A DNA stretch of 64,000 bases, taken from contig JBAZID010000001.1 of NCBI GenBank assembly GCA_041651995.1, positions 903,706-967,705 on the forward strand, in the 5' to 3' direction. This DNA comes from Sulfuricella sp. GTDB taxonomy: Bacteria > Pseudomonadota > Gammaproteobacteria > Burkholderiales > Sulfuricellaceae. The position numbers and the translations under genes were made by a program. A model generated the notes under the pieces. That model worked only from the letters and a program-made list of their open reading frames with translations, did not search any database and was not told where the DNA came from. Positions 7,950 through 15,925 of the stretch are shown here, piece after piece (the first letter of the stretch is position 1; each line of letters starts with the position of its first letter).

Positions 7950-8563
7950 AAAATCTCGATGCCAAATTTCCGTAATAGTTGAGATGTTTCACACAGGGGC
8001 AAGCCCATCACGCCGGAATAGCTGCCCTCTAGCCGGGCGACAAAAGCGGCAGCCCTGCCCTGGATGGCGTAGGCGCCAGCCTTGTCCTGGGATTCTCCAC
8101 TGGCCACATAGCGTTTGATTGCAGCCGCATCGAGCGGCGCAAATTCGACGCTCGATGCGCTCAGTTTCACTTCGATCCGGTCATCGAAAGCCATTGCCAC
8201 AGCCGTCAGCACCTCATGGCTGCGGCCCGCCAGCCGTGCCAGCACAGCCTCCGCTTCCGCGCGGTCCGCCGGTTTTCCGATGATGGCACCATCCACGACC
8301 ACAGTAGTGTCCGCCGCCAGTACCGGATAAGCCGGCAGGCAACGGGCCCGACAGGCCATATTGCCCGCTTCCGCCTTGGCTCGCGCCAGGCGCAACACGT
8401 AGTCGCGCGGATCCTCCCCCGCATGCGGCGTTTCATCGACATCGGAGCGGGAAGGGTGCGTGCGCAGCAGCAACACCTCGAAGCGAACCCCGATCTGCTT
8501 CAGCAACTCCCGCCGGCGCGGACTGGCCGACGCCAGGTAGATGGTCTGGTAAGGAAAAGCCAT
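7946..8563 (-). CDS. maf: Maf family nucleotide pyrophosphatase
   Basis: A 205-residue house-cleaning nucleoside-triphosphate pyrophosphatase, probably of the dTTP/UTP type (YhdE-like). It starts with the Maf motif LASASPRRRELL and has the central ADTTVVVDGAIIGKP with the catalytic acid. The late motif AYAIQGRAAAFVARLEGSYSGVMGLPL also fits YhdE. It sits between rlmH (one base away) and rng (four-base overlap), a conserved rlmH-maf-rng operon in beta- and gammaproteobacteria. Confidence 0.94.
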   Translation of the reverse strand: MAFPYQTIYLASASPRRRELLKQIGVRFEVLLLRTHPSRSDVDETPHAGEDPRDYVLRLARAKAEAGNMACRARCLPAYPVLAADTTVVVDGAIIGKPADRAEAEAVLARLAGRSHEVLTAVAMAFDDRIEVKLSASSVEFAPLDAAAIKRYVASGESQDKAGAYAIQGRAAAFVARLEGSYSGVMGLPLCETSQLLRKFGIEIL

Positions 8564-8564
8564 G

Positions 8565-9035
8565 TTATTCCCTATGGTAAGGATGCCCCTGAATCACCGA
8601 CATGGCCCGATACAACTGCTCTGCCAGCAACACCCTCACCATGCCATGCGGCAGGGTGAGGCGCGACAGCGACCACAATTTTCCCGCACGCTGGCGCAAG
8701 GCAGGGTGCAGGCCGTCGGCGCCGCCGATAACAAAAGCCACGTCACGACCCTCCTGAAGCCACGACCTCATGCCGGCTGCCAGTTCCAGCGTGCTCATTT
8801 CCATGCCGCGCTCGTCCAGCATGACATGTATCGCCCCCGCTGGCAGCACTGCCTGAATCCGCTCCATTTCGGATTCCTGCATCTGCCCGGCTGTTTTTCC
8901 ACCCCCACGCTTCTCCGGCTTGATTTCCAGCAGTTCGATGCGCGCTTCCCGCGGCATGCGCTTGGCGTACTCGGCAAACGCCTCGCTGACCCAGCCCGGC
9001 ATTTTGTTGCCGACAGCGAGTATCCATAATTTCAT
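8565..9035 (-). CDS. rlmH: 23S rRNA pseudouridine-1915 N3-methyltransferase
   Basis: A 156-residue SPOUT-fold methyltransferase acting on m3-pseudouridine 1915 in helix 69 of 23S rRNA in the assembled ribosome. Recognisable are MKLWILAVGNKMPGWV at the N-terminus, the SAM-binding knot sequence FVIGGADGLHP and the C-terminal LSLSRLTLPHGMVRVLLAEQLYRA. Length is exactly that of the family. The 77 bases upstream (9036-9112) hold a parS-like site but separate it from rsfS, with which it is often co-transcribed. Confidence 0.97.
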   Translation of the reverse strand: MKLWILAVGNKMPGWVSEAFAEYAKRMPREARIELLEIKPEKRGGGKTAGQMQESEMERIQAVLPAGAIHVMLDERGMEMSTLELAAGMRSWLQEGRDVAFVIGGADGLHPALRQRAGKLWSLSRLTLPHGMVRVLLAEQLYRAMSVIQGHPYHRE

Positions 9036-9103
9036 GCGGCTTCGCGGTACAGGACGGTCAACCCAGGGATCGTGGCGAAGCGCTGTTTCATGATCCGGTG
9101 CGT

Positions 9104-9119
9104 TGTTTCACGTTAAACA
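9104..9119 (+). promoter_or_regulatory. parS-like site at the 3' end of rsfS
   Basis: TGTTTCACGTTAAACA differs from the consensus at one position, which breaks the central dyad. It overlaps the rsfS stop codon (9113-9115). Confidence 0.65.
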
Positions 9120-9463
9120 GCGGTTTTCGGACCATGGCGCCGTCCTTCGCCCCACAACTGCTCAAGGCTGTAGTGTTCGCGCGTGCTGGGTTGCATGATG
9201 TGAACCACGACCTGACCCAGGTCCACCAACACCCACTCACCGCTGTCCTCGCCTTCCACGCCCAGCACCACCGCACCCAGCTCCTTGAGCTTTTCCTGCA
9301 CGTGACCGGCCAGTGCTCGCGTCTGGCGGTTGGAATCACCGGTGGCGACAATCATGTAGTCCGTCATGCTGGTCAGATGAGAAACTTTGAGTACAGCGAT
9401 ATCTTTTGCCTTGATGTCTTCCAGCGCCGAAATGACGGCTTGTTTCATTGCTTCCGGTTCCAT
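9113..9463 (-). CDS. rsfS: Ribosome silencing factor RsfS
   Basis: A 116-residue protein that binds ribosomal protein uL14 and blocks joining of the subunits when nutrients are short. The conserved core DIKAKDIAVLKVSHLTSMTDYMIVATGDSNRQTRALAGHV and WVLVDLGQVVVHIMQPSTREHYSLEQLW are present. The start is the ATG at 9463, seven bases after the nadD stop and behind AAGGA; the longer open frame back to 9577 merely overlaps nadD. nadD-rsfS-rlmH order is conserved. Confidence 0.95.
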   Translation of the reverse strand: MEPEAMKQAVISALEDIKAKDIAVLKVSHLTSMTDYMIVATGDSNRQTRALAGHVQEKLKELGAVVLGVEGEDSGEWVLVDLGQVVVHIMQPSTREHYSLEQLWGEGRRHGPKTAV

Positions 9464-9470
9464 ATTTTCC

Positions 9471-10136
9471 TTAACGGTAGAGTTGATGCGTCTGAATATA
9501 ATCGAGAACACTTTCCGGGAGCAAATAGCGCGGGCTGCGTCCGGCCATGATTCCGGCACGAATGGCGGTGGCCGCAATAGCCAGGGGCGTAATCGGCCAA
9601 CTCATGACCCGGCCACCCGGCAGATCCTGCAAATCGGCAGGATCTGCGCTCATGCGCCGCTCAAGTTCCTCGCGCAGCTGGCTGTCCATCTGCTCCTGCA
9701 GCAGCGCAAAACCGGGGCGTTGCGCGACCACCACATGCGCCAGAGCAAATAGCTCGCGCCAGCGATGCCAGGCTGGCAGACCGAGAAAAGCATCGGCCCC
9801 GAGTAGCAGGCACAAGGGCTGTTCGCTTCCCATTTCCTGGCGCAATTCCGTGAGCGTTTCCACCATGTAGCCGGGTGAATTCCTGCTGACCTCGCGCTCA
9901 TCAAGCTCGAAGTGCGGGTTGCCTTCTATGGCCAGACGAACCATCTCCAGCCGCTGCCCGGGCGTGGCGCCGGGCGCCCCACGATGCCACGGCCTGCCCG
10001 CCGGAATGAAACGCACCCCGGATAAGTCCAGCTGCTGCGCCAGCTCCTCGGCGAGGCGCAGGTGACCGAAATGGATCGGATCGAAGGTGCCGCCAAGAAC
10101 GCCGAGCGGTAAAACGCCCCCGCTGTTACTCCTCAC
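9471..10136 (-). CDS. nadD: Nicotinate-nucleotide adenylyltransferase
   Basis: A 221-residue enzyme joining ATP and nicotinate mononucleotide in NAD synthesis. The nucleotidyltransferase motifs GGTFDPIHFGHLRLAEE (with the HxGH-type HFGH) and the C-terminal TAIRAGIMAGRSPRYLLPESVLDYI are clear; the usual Ser-Ser/Thr before the ATP-binding Arg is Ala-Ala-Thr. The only usable start is the GTG at 10136, because a TGA lies two codons upstream in frame. That GTG and the AGGAG six bases before it both lie inside a tandem 14-bp repeat (10128-10155), so the repeat supplies the translation start. Confidence 0.93.
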   Translation of the reverse strand: MRSNSGGVLPLGVLGGTFDPIHFGHLRLAEELAQQLDLSGVRFIPAGRPWHRGAPGATPGQRLEMVRLAIEGNPHFELDEREVSRNSPGYMVETLTELRQEMGSEQPLCLLLGADAFLGLPAWHRWRELFALAHVVVAQRPGFALLQEQMDSQLREELERRMSADPADLQDLPGGRVMSWPITPLAIAATAIRAGIMAGRSPRYLLPESVLDYIQTHQLYR

Positions 10137-10155
10137 CCCTCACTCCTCACCCCTC
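10128..10155. repeat. Tandem 14-bp repeat at the nadD start
   Basis: Two perfect copies of ACTCCTCACCCCTC stand head to tail, followed by AC of a third. This C/T-rich unit resembles short tandem repeats scattered in intergenic regions of proteobacteria. Read on the minus strand it provides AGGAG and the GTG start of nadD. Confidence 0.8.
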
Positions 10156-10161
10156 ACGGCT

Positions 10162-11418
10162 TCATCCCCTGACATGCCCGTCGCCCAGCACGATGAATTT
10201 CTGCGACGTCAGCCCTTCCAGCCCCACCGGGCCGCGTGCGTGAATCTTGTCGGTGGAAATGCCGATTTCCGCGCCGAGGCCGTATTCGAAGCCGTCGGCA
10301 AAACGGGTGGAAGCATTCACCATCACCGAGCTGGAATCCACTTCGCGCAGGAAGCGCCGTGCCCGGCTGTAATCTTCCGTCACGATGGACTCGGTATGCT
10401 GCGAGCTGTAGGTGTTGATATGCTCGATTGCCGCATCCAGATCGGCCACCACCCGCACCGAGAGGATAGGCGCCAGGTATTCGGTGTGCCAGTCCTCCTC
10501 GGTCGCTTCCTTCATCGCCGGAATAATGGCGCGGGAAGCGGGACAGCCACGCAGCTCCACGCCCTTGTCCTGGTAAATCCGGCACAGCGGCGGCAGCACT
10601 TCCCCGGCCACGCCTTCCGCCACCAGCAGGGTTTCCATGGTGTTGCAGGTGCCATAGCGGCTGGTCTTGGCGTTATCGGCAATTTTGACCGCCTTGTCCA
10701 GATCGGCCTTGTCGTCGATGTAGACGTGACACACGCCGTGCAGATGCTTGATCACCGGGATGCGCGCCTCGGCGATGAGACGCTCGATCAGCCCCTTGCC
10801 GCCGCGCGGCACGATCACGTCGACGAATTCGCGCATGGTGATGAGCTCACCCACCGCCGCGCGGTCGGTGGTCTCGATCACCTGCACCGCCGTTTCCGGC
10901 AGGCCTGCGGCGGCCAGGCCTTCGCGCACGCAGGCGGCGATGGCCTGGTTGGAATGGATCGCTTCCGAGCCGCCGCGCAGGATCGAGGCGTTGCCGGATT
11001 TCAGGCACAGCCCGGCGGCGTCCGCCGTGACGTTAGGGCGCGCTTCGTAGATGATGCCGATCACCCCCAGCGGCACGCGCATCTTGCCGACCTGGATGCC
11101 GGAAGGACGATAGTTGAGGCCGCTGATCTCGCCCACCGGATCAGGCAGGGCGGCGATCTGCAGCAGGCCTTCGGCCATGCCCGCCACGCCTTTTTCCGTC
11201 AGCGTCAGGCGGTCGAGCATGGCGGCATCCAGCCCGGCGGCCTTTGCCGCTTGCAGATCCCGGGCATTGGCTTCCACCAGCTTCGCGCTATCGCGCAGAA
11301 TCGCGTTTGCCATCACGCTGAGCGCCTTGTTCTTGGCGTTGGTATCGGCTTTGGCCATGGCGCGGGAAGCCGCGCGCGCCTGCTGGCCGAGAGTGTGCAT
11401 GTATGCCTTGACGTCCAT
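10162..11418 (-). CDS. proA: Gamma-glutamyl phosphate reductase
   Basis: A 418-residue NADPH-dependent enzyme reducing L-glutamyl-5-phosphate to the semialdehyde, second step of proline synthesis. It belongs to the aldehyde dehydrogenase superfamily; the catalytic Cys is in YGTCNTMETLLV near residue 255, preceded by PRGGKGLIERLI and followed by FADGFEYGLGAEIGISTDKIHARGPVGLEGL. Length is normal. Flanked by the tandem repeat near nadD and by the palindromic CACGGAG repeat upstream; not in an operon with proB here. Confidence 0.97.
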   Translation of the reverse strand: MDVKAYMHTLGQQARAASRAMAKADTNAKNKALSVMANAILRDSAKLVEANARDLQAAKAAGLDAAMLDRLTLTEKGVAGMAEGLLQIAALPDPVGEISGLNYRPSGIQVGKMRVPLGVIGIIYEARPNVTADAAGLCLKSGNASILRGGSEAIHSNQAIAACVREGLAAAGLPETAVQVIETTDRAAVGELITMREFVDVIVPRGGKGLIERLIAEARIPVIKHLHGVCHVYIDDKADLDKAVKIADNAKTSRYGTCNTMETLLVAEGVAGEVLPPLCRIYQDKGVELRGCPASRAIIPAMKEATEEDWHTEYLAPILSVRVVADLDAAIEHINTYSSQHTESIVTEDYSRARRFLREVDSSSVMVNASTRFADGFEYGLGAEIGISTDKIHARGPVGLEGLTSQKFIVLGDGHVRG

Positions 11419-11453
11419 ATCCTTGTCCTCTTTCTATCCCGATAACTGCATTA

Positions 11454-11538
11454 AACCACGGAGCACACGGAGAGCACGGAGTTGGCTGATTATTCTGCCC
11501 CACGGACTTTCTCCGTGTACTCCGTGCCCTCCGTGGTT
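11454..11538. repeat. Palindromic CACGGAG repeat between proA and holA
   Basis: A 28-base arm (11454-11481) made of three CACGGAG units spaced ten or so bases apart is repeated in inverted orientation at 11511-11538, around a 29-base spacer. Together they fill the gap between the proA start and the holA stop. It looks like a REP-type intergenic repeat and could fold into a long hairpin in RNA. Function unknown. Confidence 0.8.
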
Positions 11539-11546
11539 GACCGCTT

Positions 11547-12551
11547 TTATACCTTGGCCATGGTCAGGCCGAGCTGCAACAGTTCATCCCACACGTCGCC
11601 CCTGGCCAGGCCCTTGATCATGCGGTCAATGCCTGCCGCCTGTTTCAGGCCCTGCAGCAGGCGCGCTTCCGGGGTGCGTTTCAGCGCCTGTTCCACCAGG
11701 CGCTGGCGCGTCTCCCAGATCCAGGCATCGCGCATCAGCTGCGGCAGGCTGCCGCCACGGCGCATGCCGCCGCGCAGCTTGGCCAGGGTGCGGATCTCGC
11801 GCGTCAGCGCCCACAGGATCAGCACCGGGTCTTCACCTTCCCCGCGCAACACCTCAAGAATGCGGCACACGCGTGCAGCATCGCCAGCCAGCAGGGCGTC
11901 GCCCAGCTTGAACACATCGAAGCGCGCCACGTCCGCCACCGCACCCCGGACCTGCTCCAGGGACAGCAAGCCGGCGGGAAACAGCAACGCCAGCTTCTGT
12001 ACTTCCTGAAAAGCCGCCAGCAGGTTGCCCTCCACCTGGTCGGCAAGGAACTGCAGCACCAGCGGCTCGGCGCGCTGGTTCTGGCGCGCCAGGCGCGCCC
12101 CGATCCAGGCCGGCAGCTGGGCGCGCTCGACCGGGAAGAAGGGCAGCACCACGCCGGCCTGCTCCATGGACTTGAACCATTTTCCCGCCTGGGCGGCCTT
12201 GTCGAGCTTGGGGCAGATTACCAGGGTCACGGTATCCGGCGGCAGGCGGGCACAATATTCCTGCAGCGCCTGGCTGCCGTCATTGCCCGGCTTGCCGGAA
12301 GGAATGCGCACTTCCACCAGGCGGCGCGATGAGAACAGCGACAGGGTATTGCCGCTGGTAAGCAGGTTCTGCCAGTTGAAACCGCGCTCCACGGTGAACA
12401 CTTCCCGCTCGGCACAACCCTCCTGACGCGCTCGGCTGCGGATTGCGCCGGCCGCTTCCTGGATCAGCAATGCTTCGTCGCCAAAAAGCAGGTACAGCGG
12501 CTGCAACCCTTTCTGTAAATGCTGATCCAGCTGTTCCGGCTTAATCCGCAT
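11547..12551 (-). CDS. holA: DNA polymerase III delta subunit
   Basis: A 334-residue clamp-loader subunit that opens the beta sliding clamp. It begins MRIKPEQLDQHLQKGLQPLYLLFGDEALLIQEA, typical of HolA, and has the AAA+-like N-terminal and helical C-terminal collar domain (LKQAAGIDRMIKGLARGDVWDELLQLGL). No Walker A is expected in this subunit and none is seen. It follows lptE, 13 bases away, in the conserved leuS-lptE-holA operon. Confidence 0.95.
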   Translation of the reverse strand: MRIKPEQLDQHLQKGLQPLYLLFGDEALLIQEAAGAIRSRARQEGCAEREVFTVERGFNWQNLLTSGNTLSLFSSRRLVEVRIPSGKPGNDGSQALQEYCARLPPDTVTLVICPKLDKAAQAGKWFKSMEQAGVVLPFFPVERAQLPAWIGARLARQNQRAEPLVLQFLADQVEGNLLAAFQEVQKLALLFPAGLLSLEQVRGAVADVARFDVFKLGDALLAGDAARVCRILEVLRGEGEDPVLILWALTREIRTLAKLRGGMRRGGSLPQLMRDAWIWETRQRLVEQALKRTPEARLLQGLKQAAGIDRMIKGLARGDVWDELLQLGLTMAKV

Positions 12552-12564
12552 CGGCCAGGGTCCG

Positions 12565-13041
12565 TTACTTTTTCAGCACACTGAGGCGTCTGATGATCTG
12601 CTGCACTGCGTCACTCTGCATTTCGCGGTACAACAGGGCCTCTTCCTGTTCTTTGGCCAGCACCTGGGCATCGCTGAAAGACAAAACACGCTTCAGCTCC
12701 AGCTGCTGGGCCGGCATCAGATCAGTGCCCTTGCCGTCATGCAGGCGGAAGGACAAGCGGTAGTAGAGATCAAATTCGCCCACCCGGCCGCCACCCGTAA
12801 GGGACAGAATGCGTTTCTCGCGGCTCTCGCCCAGAATGACCAATATGGCCTGGGCCTCGCCCGGCGTTTGCGCTACGTGCACATTCGTGCCATGACGCAG
12901 GTAGCGCTGCAGGTCCGGCCCCAACTGGTTGCTGCCGCCTTGCACATAAATAGTCTCGAACGGGAGCTGGGCCGGCCCGCGCAAGTGAAAGCCGCATGCG
13001 CCCAACATCAACACCAGGGACAGGAGCAGAAGTTTTTTCAT
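12565..13041 (-). CDS. lptE: LPS-assembly lipoprotein LptE
   Basis: A 158-residue outer-membrane lipoprotein that plugs the LptD barrel in lipopolysaccharide export. The signal ends in the lipobox LGAC (Cys16), followed by GFHLRG, the family hallmark. The remaining sequence (LPFETIYVQGG..., a charged C-terminal helix EQEEALLYREMQSDAVQQIIRRL) fits LptE/RlpB. It begins three bases after the leuS stop and precedes holA, the usual order. Confidence 0.94.
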   Translation of the reverse strand: MKKLLLLSLVLMLGACGFHLRGPAQLPFETIYVQGGSNQLGPDLQRYLRHGTNVHVAQTPGEAQAILVILGESREKRILSLTGGGRVGEFDLYYRLSFRLHDGKGTDLMPAQQLELKRVLSFSDAQVLAKEQEEALLYREMQSDAVQQIIRRLSVLKK

Positions 13042-13044
13042 GGG

Positions 13045-15783
13045 TTAAACTACCACGTTAATCAGGCGGCCCGGCACGACAACCACTTTCTTTATCGCCT
13101 GACCTTCAATGAATTTGAGCACACCCGGGTTGGCAAGCGCTAACTTCTCTATTTCGTCCTTGCTGGCCGATTTTGCCACGGTCATGCTGCCGCGCAACTT
13201 GCCATTGACCTGCAGCATCAGCTCGATTTCATCCTGCACCAGCGCACTTTCATCCACCTTGGGCCATGGGGCGTCCAGAATATCGCTCCCAGGCTTCAAC
13301 TCTGTCCAGAGGGCATGACTGATGTGCGGCACGATAGGGGCGAGCAGCAGCACCACCGCTTCAAGCGCTTCCTGCATCACCGCTCGCCCGGCCGGGCTGT
13401 GGTCATTGCTCTTGCCGAGCGCATTCATCAGCTCCATCACGGCCGCAATAGCCGTGTTGAACTGCTGCCGCCGGGCGTAGTCATCGCTCACTTTCTGTAT
13501 GGTGCTGTGGAGCTGGAGGCGCAGCGATTTAAGATCGGGGCTCAAATCAGCACTGCCGGTCGATGCCACACCCTGCTGAACGTGCTCTGCAACCGCCTTC
13601 CATACCCGCTTGAGGAAGCGGAAAGCGCCTTCCACTCCGGCATCCGACCATTCCAGCTGCTGATCCGGCGGCGCGGCGAACATCATGAACAGGCGCGCGG
13701 TATCCGCACCATAAATATCGATCAGGGCCTGCGGGTCGATGCCGTTGTTCTTGGATTTGGACATCTTTTCCGTGCCGCCAATCACCACCGGCTGGCCGTC
13801 GGCTTTCAGGGTGGCGCTGACCGGGCGGCCCTTGTCATCCAGTTGCAGGTCTACCTCGGCAGGATTGAGGTACTGCTTCTTGCCTTCTCCAATCTCGCGG
13901 AAGAAGGTCGGCGCCACCACCATGCCCTGGGTCAGCAGCTTGGTGAACGGTTCATTGCATTCCACCAGGCCGACATCGCGCATCAGCTTGTTGAAAAAAC
14001 GCGCATACAGCAGGTGCAGGATGGCATGCTCGATGCCGCCGATGTACTGATCCACCGGCAACCAGTATTTGGCCCGTTCATCAACCATGGCCTGGTCGTT
14101 GTCCGGATTGGCGTAGCGGGCGTAGTACCAGGACGATTCGACAAAAGTGTCCATGGTGTCGGTCTCGCGCTCGGCAGAACCACCACACTTCGGGCAGGTA
14201 GTCTGGTAAAACTCCGGCATTTTCTTGATCGGCGAACCGATTCCGATCTTCACATCCTCCGGCAATACCACCGGCAGGTCTTTTTCCGGCACCGGCACGT
14301 CGCCGCAGGAAGGGCAATGGATGATAGGGATCGGGCAGCCCCAGTAGCGCTGGCGCGAAATACCCCAGTCGCGCAGGCGGAACTGGGTGCGCTTTCCGCC
14401 CAGGCCCTTGGCCTGGAGGTCATCGGTGATGGCATCGAAGGCGGCCTGAAATGCCAGGCCGTTATATTTTCCCGAACAGACCAGCGCCCCGTGTTCCACA
14501 TAAGGCGACTCCCGCTCCATCTGCATGGCAAACGCGTTGACCGCCTCGGTTATGTCTGCCGTGGACGCTGTCAGATCCGCCAGAATCTCGCTCAGGTAAT
14601 GCAGCATCCCCAGGTGATTGATCGCCAGTTGATTGATGCTGACGCCCTGAGCTTCGAGCAGGTGAAGTAATTTTTCCCACTTTGCCAGTAATTCGCTGCT
14701 TGCAATCACGTGCTTGACCGGCAGGTCATACTTCATGGCAAACGCAAAATCCCGTTCGTCATGCGCCGGCACGGCCATGACCGCGCCCTCGCCATAACCC
14801 ATCAGCACATAGTTGGCCACCCACACCGGCAATTTCTCGCCGCTCAGCGGGTGTATGACAAAACGGCCGGTGGGCATGCCTTTCTTGTCCATTGTCGCAA
14901 GGTCAGCCTCCGCAACACTGCCCTGTTTGCATTCCTCGATAAAGTGGGTGAGATCGAGATTTCCCATGGCGGCATCCGTGGCCAGCGGATGCTCGGCCGC
15001 CACCGCCACGTAAGTTGCCCCCATGAGGGTGTCCGGACGAGTGGTATAGACGCTCAGGGCGCCTTCACCTTCGGCATAGGGAAAATGCACTTCGGCGCCA
15101 AAACTCTTGCCGATCCAGTTCTTCTGCATGGTGCGTACCTGCTCGGGCCAGCCCGGCAAGTTGTCCAGCTCGCTCAGAAGTTCATCCGCATAAGCGGTGA
15201 TCTTCATGAAATACATCGGAATTTCGCGTTTTTCCACCAGCGCGCCTGAACGCCAGCCGCGGCCGTCGATTACCTGCTCATTGGCGAGCACGGTATGGTC
15301 CACCGGATCCCAGTTCACCGTGGCCAGTTTTTTGTAGATCAGCCCTTTCTCGAACAGCCGGGTGAACAGCCACTGCTCCCAGCGATAATAGTCCGGCTTG
15401 CAGGTGGCCAGTTCGCGCGACCAGTCGATGGCCAGCCCAAGCGACTGGAGCTGACCACGCATGTAGTCGATGTTGGAATAGGTCCAGGCGGCAGGCGCCA
15501 CATTATTGGCGATGGCTGCATTTTCGGCAGGCAGGCCGAAAGCATCCCATCCCATCGGTTGCAGCACGTTATAGCCCTGAAAACGGTGAAAGCGGGAAAG
15601 CACGTCGCCAATAGTGTAATTGCGCACGTGCCCCATGTGCAGCTTGCCCGAGGGGTAAGGAAACATGGACAGACAGTAATACTTGGGCTTGCCCGGAACT
15701 TCTTTCGCGCGGAACGCCTGAATCGAGTTCCAGTGCTGTTGCGCCTGATTTTCCACCGCGCCAGGGTTATAGAGGTTTTCCAT
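13045..15783 (-). CDS. leuS: Leucyl-tRNA synthetase
   Basis: A 912-residue class I aminoacyl-tRNA synthetase. The HIGH motif appears as LHMGH near residue 48 (YPSGKLHMGHVRNYTIGDV) and the KMSKS motif as KMSKSKNNG near residue 680. The large CP1 editing domain between them includes the threonine-rich region TTRPDTLMGATY. A zinc-type CPSCGDVPVP and CPKCGG pair precedes the catalytic second half. It is longer than the E. coli enzyme (860) by an insert around residues 365-430 rich in leucine. First gene of leuS-lptE-holA. Confidence 0.97.
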   Translation of the reverse strand: MENLYNPGAVENQAQQHWNSIQAFRAKEVPGKPKYYCLSMFPYPSGKLHMGHVRNYTIGDVLSRFHRFQGYNVLQPMGWDAFGLPAENAAIANNVAPAAWTYSNIDYMRGQLQSLGLAIDWSRELATCKPDYYRWEQWLFTRLFEKGLIYKKLATVNWDPVDHTVLANEQVIDGRGWRSGALVEKREIPMYFMKITAYADELLSELDNLPGWPEQVRTMQKNWIGKSFGAEVHFPYAEGEGALSVYTTRPDTLMGATYVAVAAEHPLATDAAMGNLDLTHFIEECKQGSVAEADLATMDKKGMPTGRFVIHPLSGEKLPVWVANYVLMGYGEGAVMAVPAHDERDFAFAMKYDLPVKHVIASSELLAKWEKLLHLLEAQGVSINQLAINHLGMLHYLSEILADLTASTADITEAVNAFAMQMERESPYVEHGALVCSGKYNGLAFQAAFDAITDDLQAKGLGGKRTQFRLRDWGISRQRYWGCPIPIIHCPSCGDVPVPEKDLPVVLPEDVKIGIGSPIKKMPEFYQTTCPKCGGSAERETDTMDTFVESSWYYARYANPDNDQAMVDERAKYWLPVDQYIGGIEHAILHLLYARFFNKLMRDVGLVECNEPFTKLLTQGMVVAPTFFREIGEGKKQYLNPAEVDLQLDDKGRPVSATLKADGQPVVIGGTEKMSKSKNNGIDPQALIDIYGADTARLFMMFAAPPDQQLEWSDAGVEGAFRFLKRVWKAVAEHVQQGVASTGSADLSPDLKSLRLQLHSTIQKVSDDYARRQQFNTAIAAVMELMNALGKSNDHSPAGRAVMQEALEAVVLLLAPIVPHISHALWTELKPGSDILDAPWPKVDESALVQDEIELMLQVNGKLRGSMTVAKSASKDEIEKLALANPGVLKFIEGQAIKKVVVVPGRLINVVV

Positions 15784-15817
15784 GATTCTTGAATTAATTT
15801 AGATAGAAAAGTCGATG

Positions 15818-15823
15818 ATTATA
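15818..15823 (-). promoter_or_regulatory. Possible -10 box of leuS
   Basis: TATAAT on the minus strand lies about 35 bases before the leuS ATG. No good -35 is found at the proper distance. Confidence 0.35.
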
Positions 15824-15858
15824 CGCTGAAACCAGGTGCCCCATGCCCCCGCCAGCTA

Positions 15859-15888
15859 GTGACAAAACAGCCCCTTCGCGATTATACT
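15859..15888 (+). promoter_or_regulatory. Probable sigma-70 promoter of prk
   Basis: GTGACA at 15859-15864 and TATACT at 15883-15888 are separated by 18 bases and lie 38 bases before the prk ATG. Both hexamers are one or two changes from consensus. Confidence 0.5.
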
Positions 15889-15925
15889 GAAACATTCGTG
15901 TCATTTATTTTCGGGGATCCCAACC

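Noticed and set aside
7984..7999. TGTTTCACACAGGGGC at the end of maf as parS
   Set aside because: The right half does not match.
9083..9098. TGTTTCATGATCC near rlmH as a further parS
   Set aside because: Only the left half matches the consensus; the dyad is lost.
10087..11445. 452-codon open frame on the plus strand opposite proA
   Set aside because: It is antisense to a clear ProA over its whole length, is rich in His, Arg and Gln with no family resemblance, and reflects high G/C codon use on the other strand.
11454..11538. Possible CRISPR array from repeated CACGGAG
   Set aside because: Units are only 7 bases, spacers 2-3 bases, and the arrangement is an inverted repeat, not a direct array.
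13315..14670. 451-codon open frame opposite leuS
   Set aside because: Lies wholly inside the LeuS gene, has shadow-type composition and no ribosome site.
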